A stretch of DNA of 64,000 bases from Paenibacillus sp. PvR098 (GTDB taxonomy: Bacteria; Bacillota; Bacilli; Paenibacillales; NBRC-103111). Position 1 is the first letter of the stretch. Every line of letters starts with the position of its first letter. The notes below the pieces were generated by a model. That model saw only the letters and a program-made list of their open reading frames with translations. It did no database searches and was not told the DNA's origin. The stretch is from the NCBI RefSeq assembly GCF_017833255.1, contig NZ_JAFIBU010000001.1, forward strand, positions 3,570,001-3,634,000, read 5' to 3'. The position numbers and the translations under genes were made by a program. Below are positions 26,424 through 35,118 of this stretch, piece by piece.

Positions 26424-27014
26424 TTAGTCCAGATCGAGCAAATTACGGTGAAGGTAGTTCTCATCAAGCGTTTTCGTCAAATCAAAAACGGTGTGCGCCA
26501 GGTCAGTGTTTTCGAATGCGTGCTCACAGGAATCTTTATATGCCATCTCTTCATCATAATGCGACATGTATCGGTTAATCAGCTCCGGCGAATCACCGCG
26601 TTCCTGCTCTCTTCGCATAACGGTATCGCGGTCGGCATAAATAAAGATGCGGATGGCGCGGTCCCCATAAACTTTCTTTAAAGCTTCCGCACCGTATCGG
26701 TTTAGAATGAGATAAACAGCCCCGTGCTTTTGCAACATTTGAGCGACATCGGTATCCTTGATGCCATAACGGTTGCCGTCAATTTCCACGACTTCAGTGA
26801 ACTCTTTGTTTGCTTCGGCTGCTGCGAACTGTTCCAGGGAGACGAAATGATAATCTTGTCCGTCAACCTCAGAAGAGCGGGGAGGGCGAGTCGTGTACGA
26901 GAGCACCTGCCTCATGCCAAGTGTATTGCCGGACATTTGGGCTACGGTTCTTCTTCCTGCACCGTTAGGGCCGGTAAAAACAAAAATAAGTTCTTTATCT
27001 TTCAACTCGTACAT
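26424..27014 (-). CDS. guanylate-kinase-like P-loop protein
   Basis: A 196-residue P-loop protein. FTGPNGAGRRT (residues 13-23) is the nucleotide loop. LSYTTRPPRSSEVDGQDYHFVS is the GMP-binding region of guanylate kinases, at about residues 38-59. EVVEIDGNRYGI is also typical. The usual GKST/GKGT end of the P-loop is GRRT here, so it differs from housekeeping Gmk, which normally sits near rpoZ. It may be a paralogous kinase or a regulatory GK-like protein. ATG at 27014 has AAAGGAGGGTTTCC upstream. Separated by 115 bases from the helicase gene on the same strand. Confidence 0.7.
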   Translation of the reverse strand: MYELKDKELIFVFTGPNGAGRRTVAQMSGNTLGMRQVLSYTTRPPRSSEVDGQDYHFVSLEQFAAAEANKEFTEVVEIDGNRYGIKDTDVAQMLQKHGAVYLILNRYGAEALKKVYGDRAIRIFIYADRDTVMRREQERGDSPELINRYMSHYDEEMAYKDSCEHAFENTDLAHTVFDLTKTLDENYLHRNLLDLD

Positions 27015-27129
27015 GGAAACCCTCCTTTGTTTAAAAAGTAGTTTCTTGCCTAAGTGGATCACCCTTTATTTTACATGTTCTGTTATACAAGGTAAAGCTC
27101 CAAGCCGGGAGGCCTGCCTTACAACCTTC

Positions 27130-28779
27130 TCAGCGCTCCCGACGTCTGCCGCCGTTTCGAGGTTTCTGCTGCGGTGCTTGCCCCCGCTGTGCCGCGCTGC
27201 GCTCGCGTCCTTGCTGAGAGCGCTCACCCGGCGCTGCATTACGTCCGCGCCCCTGCTGAGAGCGTTCGCCCGGCGCTGCATTACGCCCGCGCCCCTGCTG
27301 AGAGCGCTCGCTTGGCGCTGCATTACGCTCACGTCCTTGGTAAGAGCGTTCACCTGAAGCCTCATTACGCCCGCGCCCCTGCTGAGAGCGCTCGCCTGGC
27401 GCTGCATTACGCTCACGTCCTTGGTAAGAGCGTTCACCTGAAGCCTCATTACGCCCGCGCCCTTGCTGGGTGCGCTCACCCGGCGCTGCATTACGCCCAC
27501 GTCCTTGCTGGGTGCGCTCACCCGGCGCTGCATTACGCCCGCGCCCTTGCTGGGTGCGCTCACCCGGCGCTGCATTACGCCCACGCCTTTGCTGAGAGCG
27601 CTCGCCCGGCGCTGCATTGCGCCGTTGGTTCTGAGAGCTGCGCTCGTCCGGCTCGTGCTCCTGGTCTTTGCCAGACCGTTTCGTCAGCGTGCTTTTAATC
27701 CCTTTCTCGATCAGCTCGAGATAGTTAGCATCCCGGGGAGCGGCGAATGTGATTGCTTTGCCTGTCTGGCCCGCCCGACCCGTTCTTCCAATTCGGTGGA
27801 TGTAGCTTTCCGCATCGTGCGGAATGTCATAGTTGAACACATGGGTTATGCCTTCGACATCGAGACCTCTTGCAGCCACATCAGTAGCTACCAAATACTG
27901 TATCTTCGCTTCCCGGAACCGTTTCATGACCTGTTCACGTTTGGCTTGAGTCAGGTCGCCATGCAGCTCGTCTGATGCATATCCGCGTTCATTGAGCTCA
28001 TTGTTCAGTTTACTTGCCCGAAGCTTCGTACGGCAAAAAATCATTGCCAAATAAGGATTTTCTTCATCGATGATCTTACATAACGCCTCAAGTTTGCCGC
28101 GATCCGTCGTCCGGAGAACCACTTGTTCGATTTCGTCTAACGTGACTCGCTTGGCTTTCACTTCAATCTCCGCAGGCTGACGCATATATTCCTTGCCCAG
28201 CTCACGGATGCGCGGAGGCATGGTTGCAGAGAACAGTAGTGTTTGCCGCCTGGTCGGAGTGGCCGAGATGATTTCCTCGACATCCGGGAAAAAGCCCATG
28301 TGCAGCATCTGGTCGGCTTCATCAAGAACCAAAATGGAAAGCTTGTGCAGTTGAACCGTTCCCCGACGCAAATGATCCAGCAGGCGTCCGGGTGTTGCTA
28401 CAATGATATGTATGCTTCCTTCGAGCTTCCGGATTTGCCGCTCAACGTCCTGCCCGCCATATGCTGAAAGCACGCGAACACCCTTGAGCGGAGCCCAACG
28501 CTTGACTTCCTCTGTAATCTGTATGGCGAGCTCTCGGGTAGGTGTAACGATCAAGGCCTGAACATGTGACCGTCCAGGGTCAATGGTTTCCAATATCGGC
28601 AGTACAAAAGCAAGTGTCTTCCCCGTACCCGTTTGCGCTTGTGCAATGATATCTTTCCCGGATAGGGCAGAAGGTATGGCTTCCCGTTGCACAGGGGTTG
28701 GTTCCGTAAGCCCGTGCTTATGTAGCGCTTCTGCCAAATCATCACTTACGCCTAGCAGAGCAAACTCATTTTTCTTCAT
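27130..28779 (-). CDS. DEAD-box RNA helicase with 14-residue repeat tail
   Basis: A 549-residue CshA/DeaD-like helicase. Motifs: [55 protein letters not shown]. The core (1-370) unwinds RNA during ribosome assembly and mRNA decay. The tail (about 378-531) is eleven copies of a 14-residue unit, consensus [14 protein letters not shown], then a basic end [11 protein letters not shown]. Arg/Gly/Gln-rich tails usually bind RNA non-specifically and promote condensates or ribosome contact. The repeat number is likely variable between strains. ATG has TGAGGAGATATTATA upstream. A leader with an intrinsic terminator lies 140 bases before it. Confidence 0.92.
   Translation of the reverse strand: MKKNEFALLGVSDDLAEALHKHGLTEPTPVQREAIPSALSGKDIIAQAQTGTGKTLAFVLPILETIDPGRSHVQALIVTPTRELAIQITEEVKRWAPLKGVRVLSAYGGQDVERQIRKLEGSIHIIVATPGRLLDHLRRGTVQLHKLSILVLDEADQMLHMGFFPDVEEIISATPTRRQTLLFSATMPPRIRELGKEYMRQPAEIEVKAKRVTLDEIEQVVLRTTDRGKLEALCKIIDEENPYLAMIFCRTKLRASKLNNELNERGYASDELHGDLTQAKREQVMKRFREAKIQYLVATDVAARGLDVEGITHVFNYDIPHDAESYIHRIGRTGRAGQTGKAITFAAPRDANYLELIEKGIKSTLTKRSGKDQEHEPDERSSQNQRRNAAPGERSQQRRGRNAAPGERTQQGRGRNAAPGERTQQGRGRNAAPGERTQQGRGRNEASGERSYQGRERNAAPGERSQQGRGRNEASGERSYQGRERNAAPSERSQQGRGRNAAPGERSQQGRGRNAAPGERSQQGRERSAAQRGQAPQQKPRNGGRRRER
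27187..27648 (-). repeat. 11 x 42-bp in-frame tandem repeat in the helicase gene
   Basis: Eleven 42-base units encode the 14-residue repeat. Variants fall in classes: [16 protein letters not shown] and GRERNAAP endings, and SQQ, TQQ or SYQ starts. The [14 protein letters not shown] / [14 protein letters not shown] alternation suggests duplication of a two-unit block. Confidence 0.92.
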
Positions 28780-28916
28780 TATAATATCTCCTCAATGGTT
28801 GAATTATTCTTCTTATTATTATGTTGCATTTATTCTACAGGAACAGGGAGGAAAAAGAAACCAAGGCCTCGAAAGATGCAGTATTTTGTCTAAAATAGTC
28901 AACAACACATAAATGG
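28780..28916 (-). promoter_or_regulatory. upstream region of the helicase gene
   Basis: 137 bases between the leader terminator and the helicase start. TTGTTGACTATTTTAGACA near 28900 offers a -35-like TTGACT, but no good -10 at the right spacing. TAGAAT near 28835 is another weak candidate. So a promoter after the terminator is possible but not certain. Confidence 0.35.
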
Positions 28917-28945
28917 AAGAAAACCCGGCGTCACACAGCCGGGTA
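28917..28945 (-). terminator. rho-independent terminator
   Basis: Stem ACCCGGC / GCCGGGT with an 8-base loop followed by a T-rich tract (TTTTCTTCC) on the minus strand. Confidence 0.8.
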
Positions 28946-29100
28946 AATACCCTACTCTCAGAAGAACCTATAGTTATCCTTGGCATGAGTATGCTAGCCC
29001 AAGGGCACCAGCGCCCGTAAACTTTGCGACATTCACCTGGTATCAAAATAAAGGCCGCAGAGTCTCTTAGAGAGTTTATCAAAGCTTTTCTTGTAATCTT
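28917..29100 (-). ncRNA. candidate structured RNA ending in a terminator
   Basis: Between the YhcN/YlaJ gene and the helicase gene (both minus strand) lies a GC-richer stretch with several possible stems: CCTTGG / CCAAGG around 28977-29003 and GGGC / GCCC around 29002-29018. It ends in a strong terminator, ACCCGGC / GCCGGGT followed by TTTTCTT (28917-28945). No ORF here has a ribosome site. I do not recognise a known riboswitch; a passing likeness to c-di-GMP riboswitch text (GTCGCAAAG) is not enough. It may simply be the 3' end of the lipoprotein transcript, or an attenuating leader for the helicase. Confidence 0.35.
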
Positions 29101-29170
29101 AGACTTCATCAATTACTCATCCGTCTGACGGAAAGTGTTCCCGAGCCTTGGGCTTCCTATGCCTGTATAC

Positions 29171-29884
29171 TCAGTACTCTCGTCCATTGCTTTCCGCCTG
29201 ATTTGGAATCGTTGGAGAAGTTCCGAACGTCATCTCCATCAAAGCTGCAAAATGCCCCCGGTAGGGCTCAAGTGAACGGCCGTTCCAGCTTTCTATTGCC
29301 AACCGGTTAAACTGATTTACGATATCCCGGTTCGCCGTAATGTACACGTCAGTAACGGATGGCTGCAGTGAGCGAATTTTTTCGGCGATCTTTTGCTTGA
29401 ACAAATGGGATAGATGCTCGTGATGCATTTCCGTTTCGGCAACAGAGGTTATGGAGATGCGCTCATCCGGATTGGCATAGTCGCTTTGGTGCGTATACGT
29501 ACTGTATAAACTATTGGCTAGTCCGTAGTTGTTTGTTTCTGGAGCACGAATTTCCCGCTTGCCGCGTGTTCCTGTTGCCGTACCGTCGATTGTAATAGCC
29601 GTGTAGGCAACATTATCGCCCATCAGAATAATGGCGCTGTTTACGCCGTTCATTGCCGCTACTTGATCGGAAAGAAATTGATTCATTTCCAGCTTGGTTA
29701 TTTTATGGGAGACAGGGGCATACTGCTGTTGGGTCTGATAAGCGCGAGACGTATCCTGTCTGGGCATATCCCTTTTGCTTCCATAATTACTGGCGCTGTT
29801 GTAATCGTACCATGCAAAACAGCCGGTTAGCGCCGTAACAACGCTAATGGTCAGCACACCTGCTATGAATCGAAATGTACGCAT
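29171..29884 (-). CDS. YhcN/YlaJ-family sporulation lipoprotein
   Basis: A 237-residue lipoprotein with signal peptide and lipobox TALTGC (Cys22). The mature part shows the YhcN/YlaJ pattern: FLSDQVAAMNGVNSAIILMGDNVAYTAI (about 69-96), a variable insert, then EKIRSLQPSVTDVYITANRDIVNQF. Family members are attached to the inner spore membrane or forespore and take part in germination or outgrowth. This supports an endospore former. A SigG-type promoter was not clearly seen. The gene reads away from the cta operon, with 335 bases between the starts. Confidence 0.85.
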   Translation of the reverse strand: MRTFRFIAGVLTISVVTALTGCFAWYDYNSASNYGSKRDMPRQDTSRAYQTQQQYAPVSHKITKLEMNQFLSDQVAAMNGVNSAIILMGDNVAYTAITIDGTATGTRGKREIRAPETNNYGLANSLYSTYTHQSDYANPDERISITSVAETEMHHEHLSHLFKQKIAEKIRSLQPSVTDVYITANRDIVNQFNRLAIESWNGRSLEPYRGHFAALMEMTFGTSPTIPNQAESNGREY

Positions 29885-30085
29885 TCATGATTCCCTCCTT
29901 TGTGATTCAAGCTCCGGTTATACTTCCCGGTTAAGGGGTCCCTTCATACCCTTAGGATTGATCTTAAAGAGGGAATTATACGTCCTTAGATGTGGTCCAA
30001 TACCTGCATAAAGTCTCCTGAAAATGGAAATAACCTAATAGGGAATACATGAGGAAACCTTTGAAAATCCTTGAGTTCCGAACAA

Positions 30086-30094
30086 TTTGTGAAC
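30086..30094 (+). promoter_or_regulatory. ResD-like box upstream of ctaC
   Basis: TTTGTGAAC matches the TTTGTGAAT consensus described for the respiratory response regulator ResD in B. subtilis. It lies 13 bases before the -35. A short motif, so chance is possible. Confidence 0.4.
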
Positions 30095-30107
30095 TTCCTG
30101 AGATTCA

Positions 30108-30136
30108 TTGACAAAAAACAGGTCCGAATTTATAGT
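30108..30136 (+). promoter_or_regulatory. sigma-A promoter of the cta operon
   Basis: Perfect TTGACA, 17-base spacer, TATAGT; 84 bases before the ctaC start. Confidence 0.8.
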
Positions 30137-30219
30137 TAATATGGTGATTAGGTTCATTGACAAGAAATGACCTTTTTTTTGATCGAAAAATATTTGCTTT
30201 ATAAGGTGGGATTGATAAG

Positions 30220-31248
30220 ATGATTCGATGGCAAAATCTGTGGCGTTTCATCCCTCTCTTCGGGTTGATGGCACTGTTAACGGGGTGTGGAGACGATACA
30301 ATTTCCACCTTGAGACCAAGAGGTCCGGTAGCCAGTGATCAGATGTTCCTGATGAAGCTCAGCTTCGGAATTATGCTGCTGGTTGTTGTGGTCGTTTTTG
30401 TTCTTTATTTGTATGTCTTGGTTCGCTTTAGAAAGAAAAAAGGTGATAAGGACATCATTCCGAAGCAAGTCGAAGGCAGTCATACGCTGGAGATCATTTG
30501 GACGGTTATTCCAATTATTTTGCTTCTGATCTTGGCGGTGCCAACAGTGCAGTACACCTTTAAGGTGTTGGAAGACCATAGACAAAATGAAGACGCGCTT
30601 CATGTCAAAGTTACGGCTCATGCATTCTGGTGGCAGTTCGAATATCCGACCTTGGGGATCTCTACGGCCCAGGATTTGGTCATTCCTACCGGGAAAAAGA
30701 TTGCTTTTGAATTAACCGCTTCCGATGTGAAGCACTCCTTCTGGGTACCATCGCTGGGCGGTAAGATGGATACCAACGTGGGCACGACGAACGTTTTCTA
30801 CCTGGAAGCTTCTGATGTAGATGTATTTAAAGGGAAGTGTGCGGAGCTTTGCGGCGCATCTCACTCCTTGATGGACTTTAAAGTAGTATCTATGGAACAA
30901 GGCGATTTCGATCAATGGGTAACCAAAATTAAAACGCCAGCTGTTATTCCTGCAGAAGCGCAACGTGGCGAGGAACTGTTCAAAAATAACTGCTTGTCCT
31001 GTCACGCTGTTAACGCACAGGGGCTTGGCGCAGGTCCGAACTTGAACGGTTTTGCATCCCGTGAGCTTGTTGCCGGAATTCTGCCTCATAACGATGAGAG
31101 TTTAAAACAGTGGATTTCCGATCCGCAGTCCGTCAAGCCGGGTAATAAAATGCCTGCGTTCGGCGAGAATGTGCCGAATTCGACCCCGCTGAAGGATCAG
31201 GATATCGACGACATCATCAAATACTTGAACTCGTTGGAACTAAAGTAA
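30220..31248 (+). CDS. ctaC: cytochrome c oxidase subunit II (caa3 type)
   Basis: A 342-residue lipoprotein subunit. Lipobox MALLTGC (Cys23) is followed by two membrane helices (residues about 45-70 and 90-112). The CuA domain shows HAFWWQFEYP, SDVKHSFWVPSLGGKMD and CAELCGASHSLMDF (Cys-x3-Cys-x3-His). A fused C-terminal cytochrome c domain has NNCLSCHAVNA (heme) and GNKMPAF (Met ligand). The fusion defines a caa3 oxidase that takes electrons directly through its own heme c. First gene of the cta operon; RBS TAAGGTGGGATTGATAAG. It lies 31 bases before ctaD. Confidence 0.95.
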   Translation: MIRWQNLWRFIPLFGLMALLTGCGDDTISTLRPRGPVASDQMFLMKLSFGIMLLVVVVVFVLYLYVLVRFRKKKGDKDIIPKQVEGSHTLEIIWTVIPIILLLILAVPTVQYTFKVLEDHRQNEDALHVKVTAHAFWWQFEYPTLGISTAQDLVIPTGKKIAFELTASDVKHSFWVPSLGGKMDTNVGTTNVFYLEASDVDVFKGKCAELCGASHSLMDFKVVSMEQGDFDQWVTKIKTPAVIPAEAQRGEELFKNNCLSCHAVNAQGLGAGPNLNGFASRELVAGILPHNDESLKQWISDPQSVKPGNKMPAFGENVPNSTPLKDQDIDDIIKYLNSLELK

Positions 31249-31279
31249 CGAGCATCAGGGAATAGGGAGGTTAAATACG

Positions 31280-33130
31280 GTGGCTCACGCACACACGGTA
31301 AAACGGCACACCGGGCTCATGGATTGGCTAACCACGGTGGACCATAAAAAGATCGGTATTTTATATATGATCGCAGGCGGTCTGTTCTTCTTAATAGGCG
31401 GACTCGAAGCGATTCTGATTCGGATTCAACTGGCCTATCCCGACCAAAAAATATTTATCGGGGATACGTTTAACCAATTGACTACGATGCATGGTACGAC
31501 CATGATTTTCTTTGCGGTAATGCCTGTCATCTTTGCCTTTATGAATGCGATCGTGCCGCTCCAGATCGGGGCGCGCGACGTAGCGTTCCCGTTTGTGAAC
31601 GCGCTCGGCTTTTGGTTGTTTTTCTTCGGAGGCGTTCTTCTGAACACTTCTTGGTTTTTGGGAGGCGCACCAGCGGCAGGGTGGACGGCATATCCGCCGC
31701 TTTCCGCGCTCGTAGATTCTACCGGAACGTTTAAAGGTGTCGACTTCTACGTACTAGGGATACAAATTTCCGGTATAGGGACGCTGATCGGGGGGATTAA
31801 CTTCCTCGTAACGATCATCAACATGCGTGCGCCGGGAATGACTTATATGAGAATGCCCATGTTTACTTGGTCGGCTTTTATCACATCCTTACTGATTTTG
31901 TTTGCTTTCCCTGTCATTACAGTTGGTCTGGTCCAATTGATGTTTGATCGTCTTTTTGGAGGAGCATTCTTCGATGTCAGCGGCGGCGGTAATCCCGTCC
32001 TTTGGGAGCATATTTTCTGGATTTTTGGTCATCCTGAAGTATATATCTTGATTTTGCCGGCTTTCGGTATTATCTCTGATATTGTCGCCACATTCTCGAG
32101 AAAACGTTTGTTCGGATACAGCTCCATGGTATTTGCAACGGCGCTGATCGGATTTTTAGGCTTCATGGTTTGGGCTCACCATATGTTTGCAACAGGAATT
32201 GGTCCCGTTGGTAACGCGATCTTCGGGGTCGCAACGATGGCGATTGCCGTCCCGACCGGAGTTAAAATCTTCAACTGGCTGTTCACTTTGTGGGGCGGAC
32301 AAATTCGCTTTACTACGGCTAACATCTTTGCAACTTCGTTCATTCCGACGTTCGTCATGGGTGGGGTAACAGGAGTTATGCTTGCGGTTCCTGCAGCTGA
32401 CCTTCAGTACCACGATACGTACTTCGTTGTAGCGCATTTCCACTACGTTATCGTAGGCGGTCTCGTGCTTGGACTGTTCGCAGCTTCCTACTATTGGTGG
32501 CCGAAAATGTTTGGTCGCATGCTGAACGAAACGATGGGTAAAATCCATTTCTGGACTTTCTTTATCGGATTCCATATGACATTCTTCCCGCAGCACTTCC
32601 TTGGTCTTATGGGGATGCCGCGCCGTGTATTTACGTACCAACCGGGCGTAGGCCTTGAACAAGGGAACTTTATTAGTACCATTGGTGCTTTCTTAATGGG
32701 TATCGGTACGATCGTATTCATGATCAACATTATTACTACAGCTAGAAAACCGGCAACCGCTCCAGCTGACCCTTGGGATGGCCGGACACTCGAGTGGGCG
32801 ATTCCTTCTCCACCGCCGGAATATAACTTTAAGCAAACTCCGCTAGTTCGCGGGTATGACGCTTTCTGGAAAGAAAAAATGGCAGGCAATAAAGAGATGA
32901 CGCCGGCGGAACCGATCGGTTCGATTCACATGCCGTCGAATTCGATTCTGCCGTTTGTGATGTCCTTGGGATTATTCATTGCTGGCTACGGATTTATGTA
33001 CCATCAATATGTGGGAGTTGCCATCGGTCTAGGTACTACCTTCATCGCTATGGCGTTAAGATCGGTGTTTGACGATCATGGCTACCATATTGAGCCCGAA
33101 GAGTTAAATGACAAGGGGGTTAAGGCATGA
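31280..33130 (+). CDS. ctaD: cytochrome c oxidase subunit I
   Basis: A 616-residue heme-copper oxidase core with twelve or more membrane segments. The heme a ligand is in LTTMHGTTMIF. The CuB site and cross-linked Tyr lie in WIFGHPEVYILILPAFG. MVWAHHMFATG supplies two further CuB His, and VVAHFHYVIVGG the heme a and a3 ligands. This is the proton-pumping, oxygen-reducing subunit of the caa3 complex. The start is GTG with AGGGAGGTTAAATACG upstream. The stop overlaps the ctaE start by 4 bases, so translation is coupled. Confidence 0.97.
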   Translation: MAHAHTVKRHTGLMDWLTTVDHKKIGILYMIAGGLFFLIGGLEAILIRIQLAYPDQKIFIGDTFNQLTTMHGTTMIFFAVMPVIFAFMNAIVPLQIGARDVAFPFVNALGFWLFFFGGVLLNTSWFLGGAPAAGWTAYPPLSALVDSTGTFKGVDFYVLGIQISGIGTLIGGINFLVTIINMRAPGMTYMRMPMFTWSAFITSLLILFAFPVITVGLVQLMFDRLFGGAFFDVSGGGNPVLWEHIFWIFGHPEVYILILPAFGIISDIVATFSRKRLFGYSSMVFATALIGFLGFMVWAHHMFATGIGPVGNAIFGVATMAIAVPTGVKIFNWLFTLWGGQIRFTTANIFATSFIPTFVMGGVTGVMLAVPAADLQYHDTYFVVAHFHYVIVGGLVLGLFAASYYWWPKMFGRMLNETMGKIHFWTFFIGFHMTFFPQHFLGLMGMPRRVFTYQPGVGLEQGNFISTIGAFLMGIGTIVFMINIITTARKPATAPADPWDGRTLEWAIPSPPPEYNFKQTPLVRGYDAFWKEKMAGNKEMTPAEPIGSIHMPSNSILPFVMSLGLFIAGYGFMYHQYVGVAIGLGTTFIAMALRSVFDDHGYHIEPEELNDKGVKA

Positions 33131-33750
33131 GTGCAGCACATCATGAAGTAGGCGGTGCCCTCCCACCTCACGCGGAAACAGCAACTTTAGAAGGTAAAAA
33201 TAAAGTATTGGGATTCTGGTTATTCCTTGGCGGCGAATGCGTACTGTTTGGTACGCTCTTCGCTTCCTTCATCGCACTACGCAATCAAGTGCCGGATGGT
33301 CCTACAGCGCAGCAATTGTTCCAACTGGACCTTATTGCGATTTCTACCTTTATCCTGCTTACCAGCTCTCTGACCAGTGTATTCGCTACGATGGCTTTGC
33401 ACCGCGGAGATTTTAAGAAGCTGCAAGCTTGGATGGCTGTAACGGTTTTGCTGGGTCTTACGTTTTTGGGGATTGAGATTTATGAGTTCATGCACTACGT
33501 GCATGAAGGACTTGGATTTACTGTTAGTGCATTTGCTACATCGTTCTACACGTTGGTCGGTTTCCATGGAGCGCACGTAGCATTCGGTGTAGTATGGATT
33601 ACTCTGTTGATCATTATGGGCTTCAGAAAAGGTCTTACTACAGTTACAGCGCCTAAATACTATGTTGCCGGTTTGTATTGGCACTTTATCGACGTCGTGT
33701 GGGTATTCATCTTTACTGTAGTGTATCTGATGGGGAAGGTAGGTCCTTGA
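33127..33750 (+). CDS. ctaE: cytochrome c oxidase subunit III
   Basis: A 207-residue membrane protein with five hydrophobic segments, the usual short subunit III of Bacilli. Motifs: GFWLFLGGECVLFGTLFASF, FYTLVGFHGAHVAFGVVWI and LYWHFIDVVWVFIFTVVY, all typical of the family. It stabilises subunit I and its proton uptake path. The ATG overlaps the ctaD stop (ATGA), and ctaF begins 2 bases after its stop. Confidence 0.95.
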   Translation: MSAAHHEVGGALPPHAETATLEGKNKVLGFWLFLGGECVLFGTLFASFIALRNQVPDGPTAQQLFQLDLIAISTFILLTSSLTSVFATMALHRGDFKKLQAWMAVTVLLGLTFLGIEIYEFMHYVHEGLGFTVSAFATSFYTLVGFHGAHVAFGVVWITLLIIMGFRKGLTTVTAPKYYVAGLYWHFIDVVWVFIFTVVYLMGKVGP

Positions 33751-33751
33751 T

Positions 33752-34066
33752 ATGAGCAACCAACACCATACATCTTCCACAGGTGACCGACATCGTTTAG
33801 AAGGTCCTAAGAATCATTACTTGTCTTACATTATTTCGATTGTATTGACGATGCTAGCCTTTGCAATCGTGCTTTACGGCGGTTTGGATCGAACATTTAT
33901 TTTATTCTTCATCATCGGCATAGCTGTAGTACAGGTGGTGTTCCAATTAGCGTATTGGATGCATATGAAGGATCGCGGACACTTGATTCCTATAGTCGGA
34001 CTCGCGTTCGGCACCTTCGTTGCGATGACAGCCGTGGCGGCAGCAGTATACTGGACGTGGTGGTAA
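33752..34066 (+). CDS. ctaF: cytochrome c oxidase subunit IV
   Basis: A 104-residue protein with three membrane segments (YIISIVLTMLAFAIVLYGG, FILFFIIGIAVVQVVFQLAYWMHM split here, VGLAFGTFVAMTAVAAAVYW). It is the CtaF/CyoD-type small subunit. Basic and polar residues open the N-terminus (NQHHTSSTGDRHRLEGPKN). The gene follows ctaE by one base and is followed by a strong terminator, so it closes the ctaCDEF transcript. Confidence 0.92.
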   Translation: MSNQHHTSSTGDRHRLEGPKNHYLSYIISIVLTMLAFAIVLYGGLDRTFILFFIIGIAVVQVVFQLAYWMHMKDRGHLIPIVGLAFGTFVAMTAVAAAVYWTWW

Positions 34067-34073
34067 GTTTTGT

Positions 34074-34113
34074 AGAGAGGCGGCTTTGTACTTGAAAGCC
34101 CCTCTCTTTTGTA
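34074..34113 (+). terminator. terminator between ctaF and ctaG
   Basis: Stem AGAGAGGCGGCTTT / AAAGCCCCTCTCT followed by TTTTG, 8 bases after ctaF. Confidence 0.85.
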
Positions 34114-34128
34114 TAAGTATGCGAAAGT

Positions 34129-34137
34129 TTTCACAAA
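34129..34137 (-). promoter_or_regulatory. ResD-like box upstream of ctaG
   Basis: TTTGTGAAA on the minus strand (TTTCACAAA on plus), 52 bases before ctaG and after the ctaF terminator. The same type of box stands upstream of ctaC. Confidence 0.35.
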
Positions 34138-34189
34138 TTCGACACAACTCCCGGTATAGAACGGGATTAGAAAGGAGTCGTAATCCGAA

Positions 34190-35065
34190 ATGGATACTAC
34201 TGTCTCCCATGCAGGGCATGGAAACGTCCCTACGTTCGTTCAGTTGTGGAGTCCAGGTTTTTTGCTTGTCATGATCGTGCTCGGTGTTTTATACATGCTA
34301 GCCGTGGGACGTTGGCGGAGTGATTTTGCCAACAGTGAGCCCGTAACACTGAAGCAGAAGCTGTGGTTTTGGAGTGGTTTAGCCTTATGGTATGCCGCTG
34401 ACGGAAGCCCGATGTCTTATTATGCGCATCATTATTTGTTCAGCATCCATATGTTTCAACAGTCGATTCTGTACTTGATCATGCCGCCGATGCTGCTTCT
34501 TGGGACACCAGGCTGGCTGCTAAGAGCCGCATTAAAAGGAGAAGGCGGCAAGAGGTTTATGCGTTGGTTCACCGCTCCGCTGTTCTCGCTGTTCTTCTTT
34601 AATTTCATCTTCTCTATGTACCATATTCCTATGGTCATGGATTGGCTGATGGCTCATGCTACTATTCTTGTCCTATATAAAGCTATCTTTTTGTTTGCCG
34701 CATTTCAAATGTGGTTCCCTGTTTTTTGCCCGTTACCTGAATACAACACGATGTCCGATTTGAAAAAGATGGCGTACATTTTCATAAATGGTATTCTGCT
34801 TACACCGGCATGTGCGCTGATCATCTTCGCAAGAGAGCCTTTGTATGATATGTATGCAACGATTTCTCTGTCTTATTGGTTGCTTCCTATGATTGACGAT
34901 CAGCAATTGGGCGGGGTTATTATGAAAATCGTTCAAGAAGTCGTTTATGGATTGGCTCTAGGGTATGTTTTCTTCCACTGGTATCGGACAGAACGCAAAC
35001 AAGATGATGAGGAAGAATTGATGGATAACTCCTATATTTCCTCGGGAAATCCAAACCGAGTATAG
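34190..35065 (+). CDS. ctaG: cytochrome c oxidase assembly factor CtaG (caa3_CtaG)
   Basis: A 291-residue membrane protein with about seven segments. Typical stretches are YYAHHYLFSIHMFQQSILYL, MPPMLLLGTPGWLLRAAL, MYHIPMVMDWLMAH and FPVFCPLPEYNTMSDLKKM. The conserved His and Met residues suggest copper handling. It is needed for assembly of the caa3 oxidase, probably at the CuB or CuA centre, and is unrelated to the Cox11-type CtaG of proteobacteria. RBS AAAGGAGTCGTAATCCGAA. It is separated from ctaF by a terminator and likely has its own promoter. Confidence 0.92.
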   Translation: MDTTVSHAGHGNVPTFVQLWSPGFLLVMIVLGVLYMLAVGRWRSDFANSEPVTLKQKLWFWSGLALWYAADGSPMSYYAHHYLFSIHMFQQSILYLIMPPMLLLGTPGWLLRAALKGEGGKRFMRWFTAPLFSLFFFNFIFSMYHIPMVMDWLMAHATILVLYKAIFLFAAFQMWFPVFCPLPEYNTMSDLKKMAYIFINGILLTPACALIIFAREPLYDMYATISLSYWLLPMIDDQQLGGVIMKIVQEVVYGLALGYVFFHWYRTERKQDDEEELMDNSYISSGNPNRV

Positions 35066-35118
35066 AGATAGATTCTTGAGTTGTTGATCAACTGAAATGC
35101 GAATAGGTGGGATGTAAC

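Larger units (their letters stand above)
29885..30219. other. divergent regulatory interval upstream of ctaC
   Basis: 335 bases between the sporulation lipoprotein and ctaC. It contains the ctaC promoter (30108-30136), a ResD-like box (30086-30094), and a second TTCATTGACAA copy at about 30152. No ORF is supported. Confidence 0.6.

Noticed and set aside
27187-27648. Possible CRISPR array (regular 42-base spacing)
   Set aside because: Units are contiguous coding repeats without spacers and read in frame in a helicase gene.
27066-27698. Long ORFs on the opposite strand and in other frames across the helicase tail
   Set aside because: They arise because the 42-base repeat is stop-free in most frames. 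They show the same repeat and have no separate ribosome sites.
28950-29100. Cyclic-di-GMP riboswitch (GTCGCAAAG likeness)
   Set aside because: Other conserved parts of the GEMM core (GGCAAA, tetraloop receptor) are missing.
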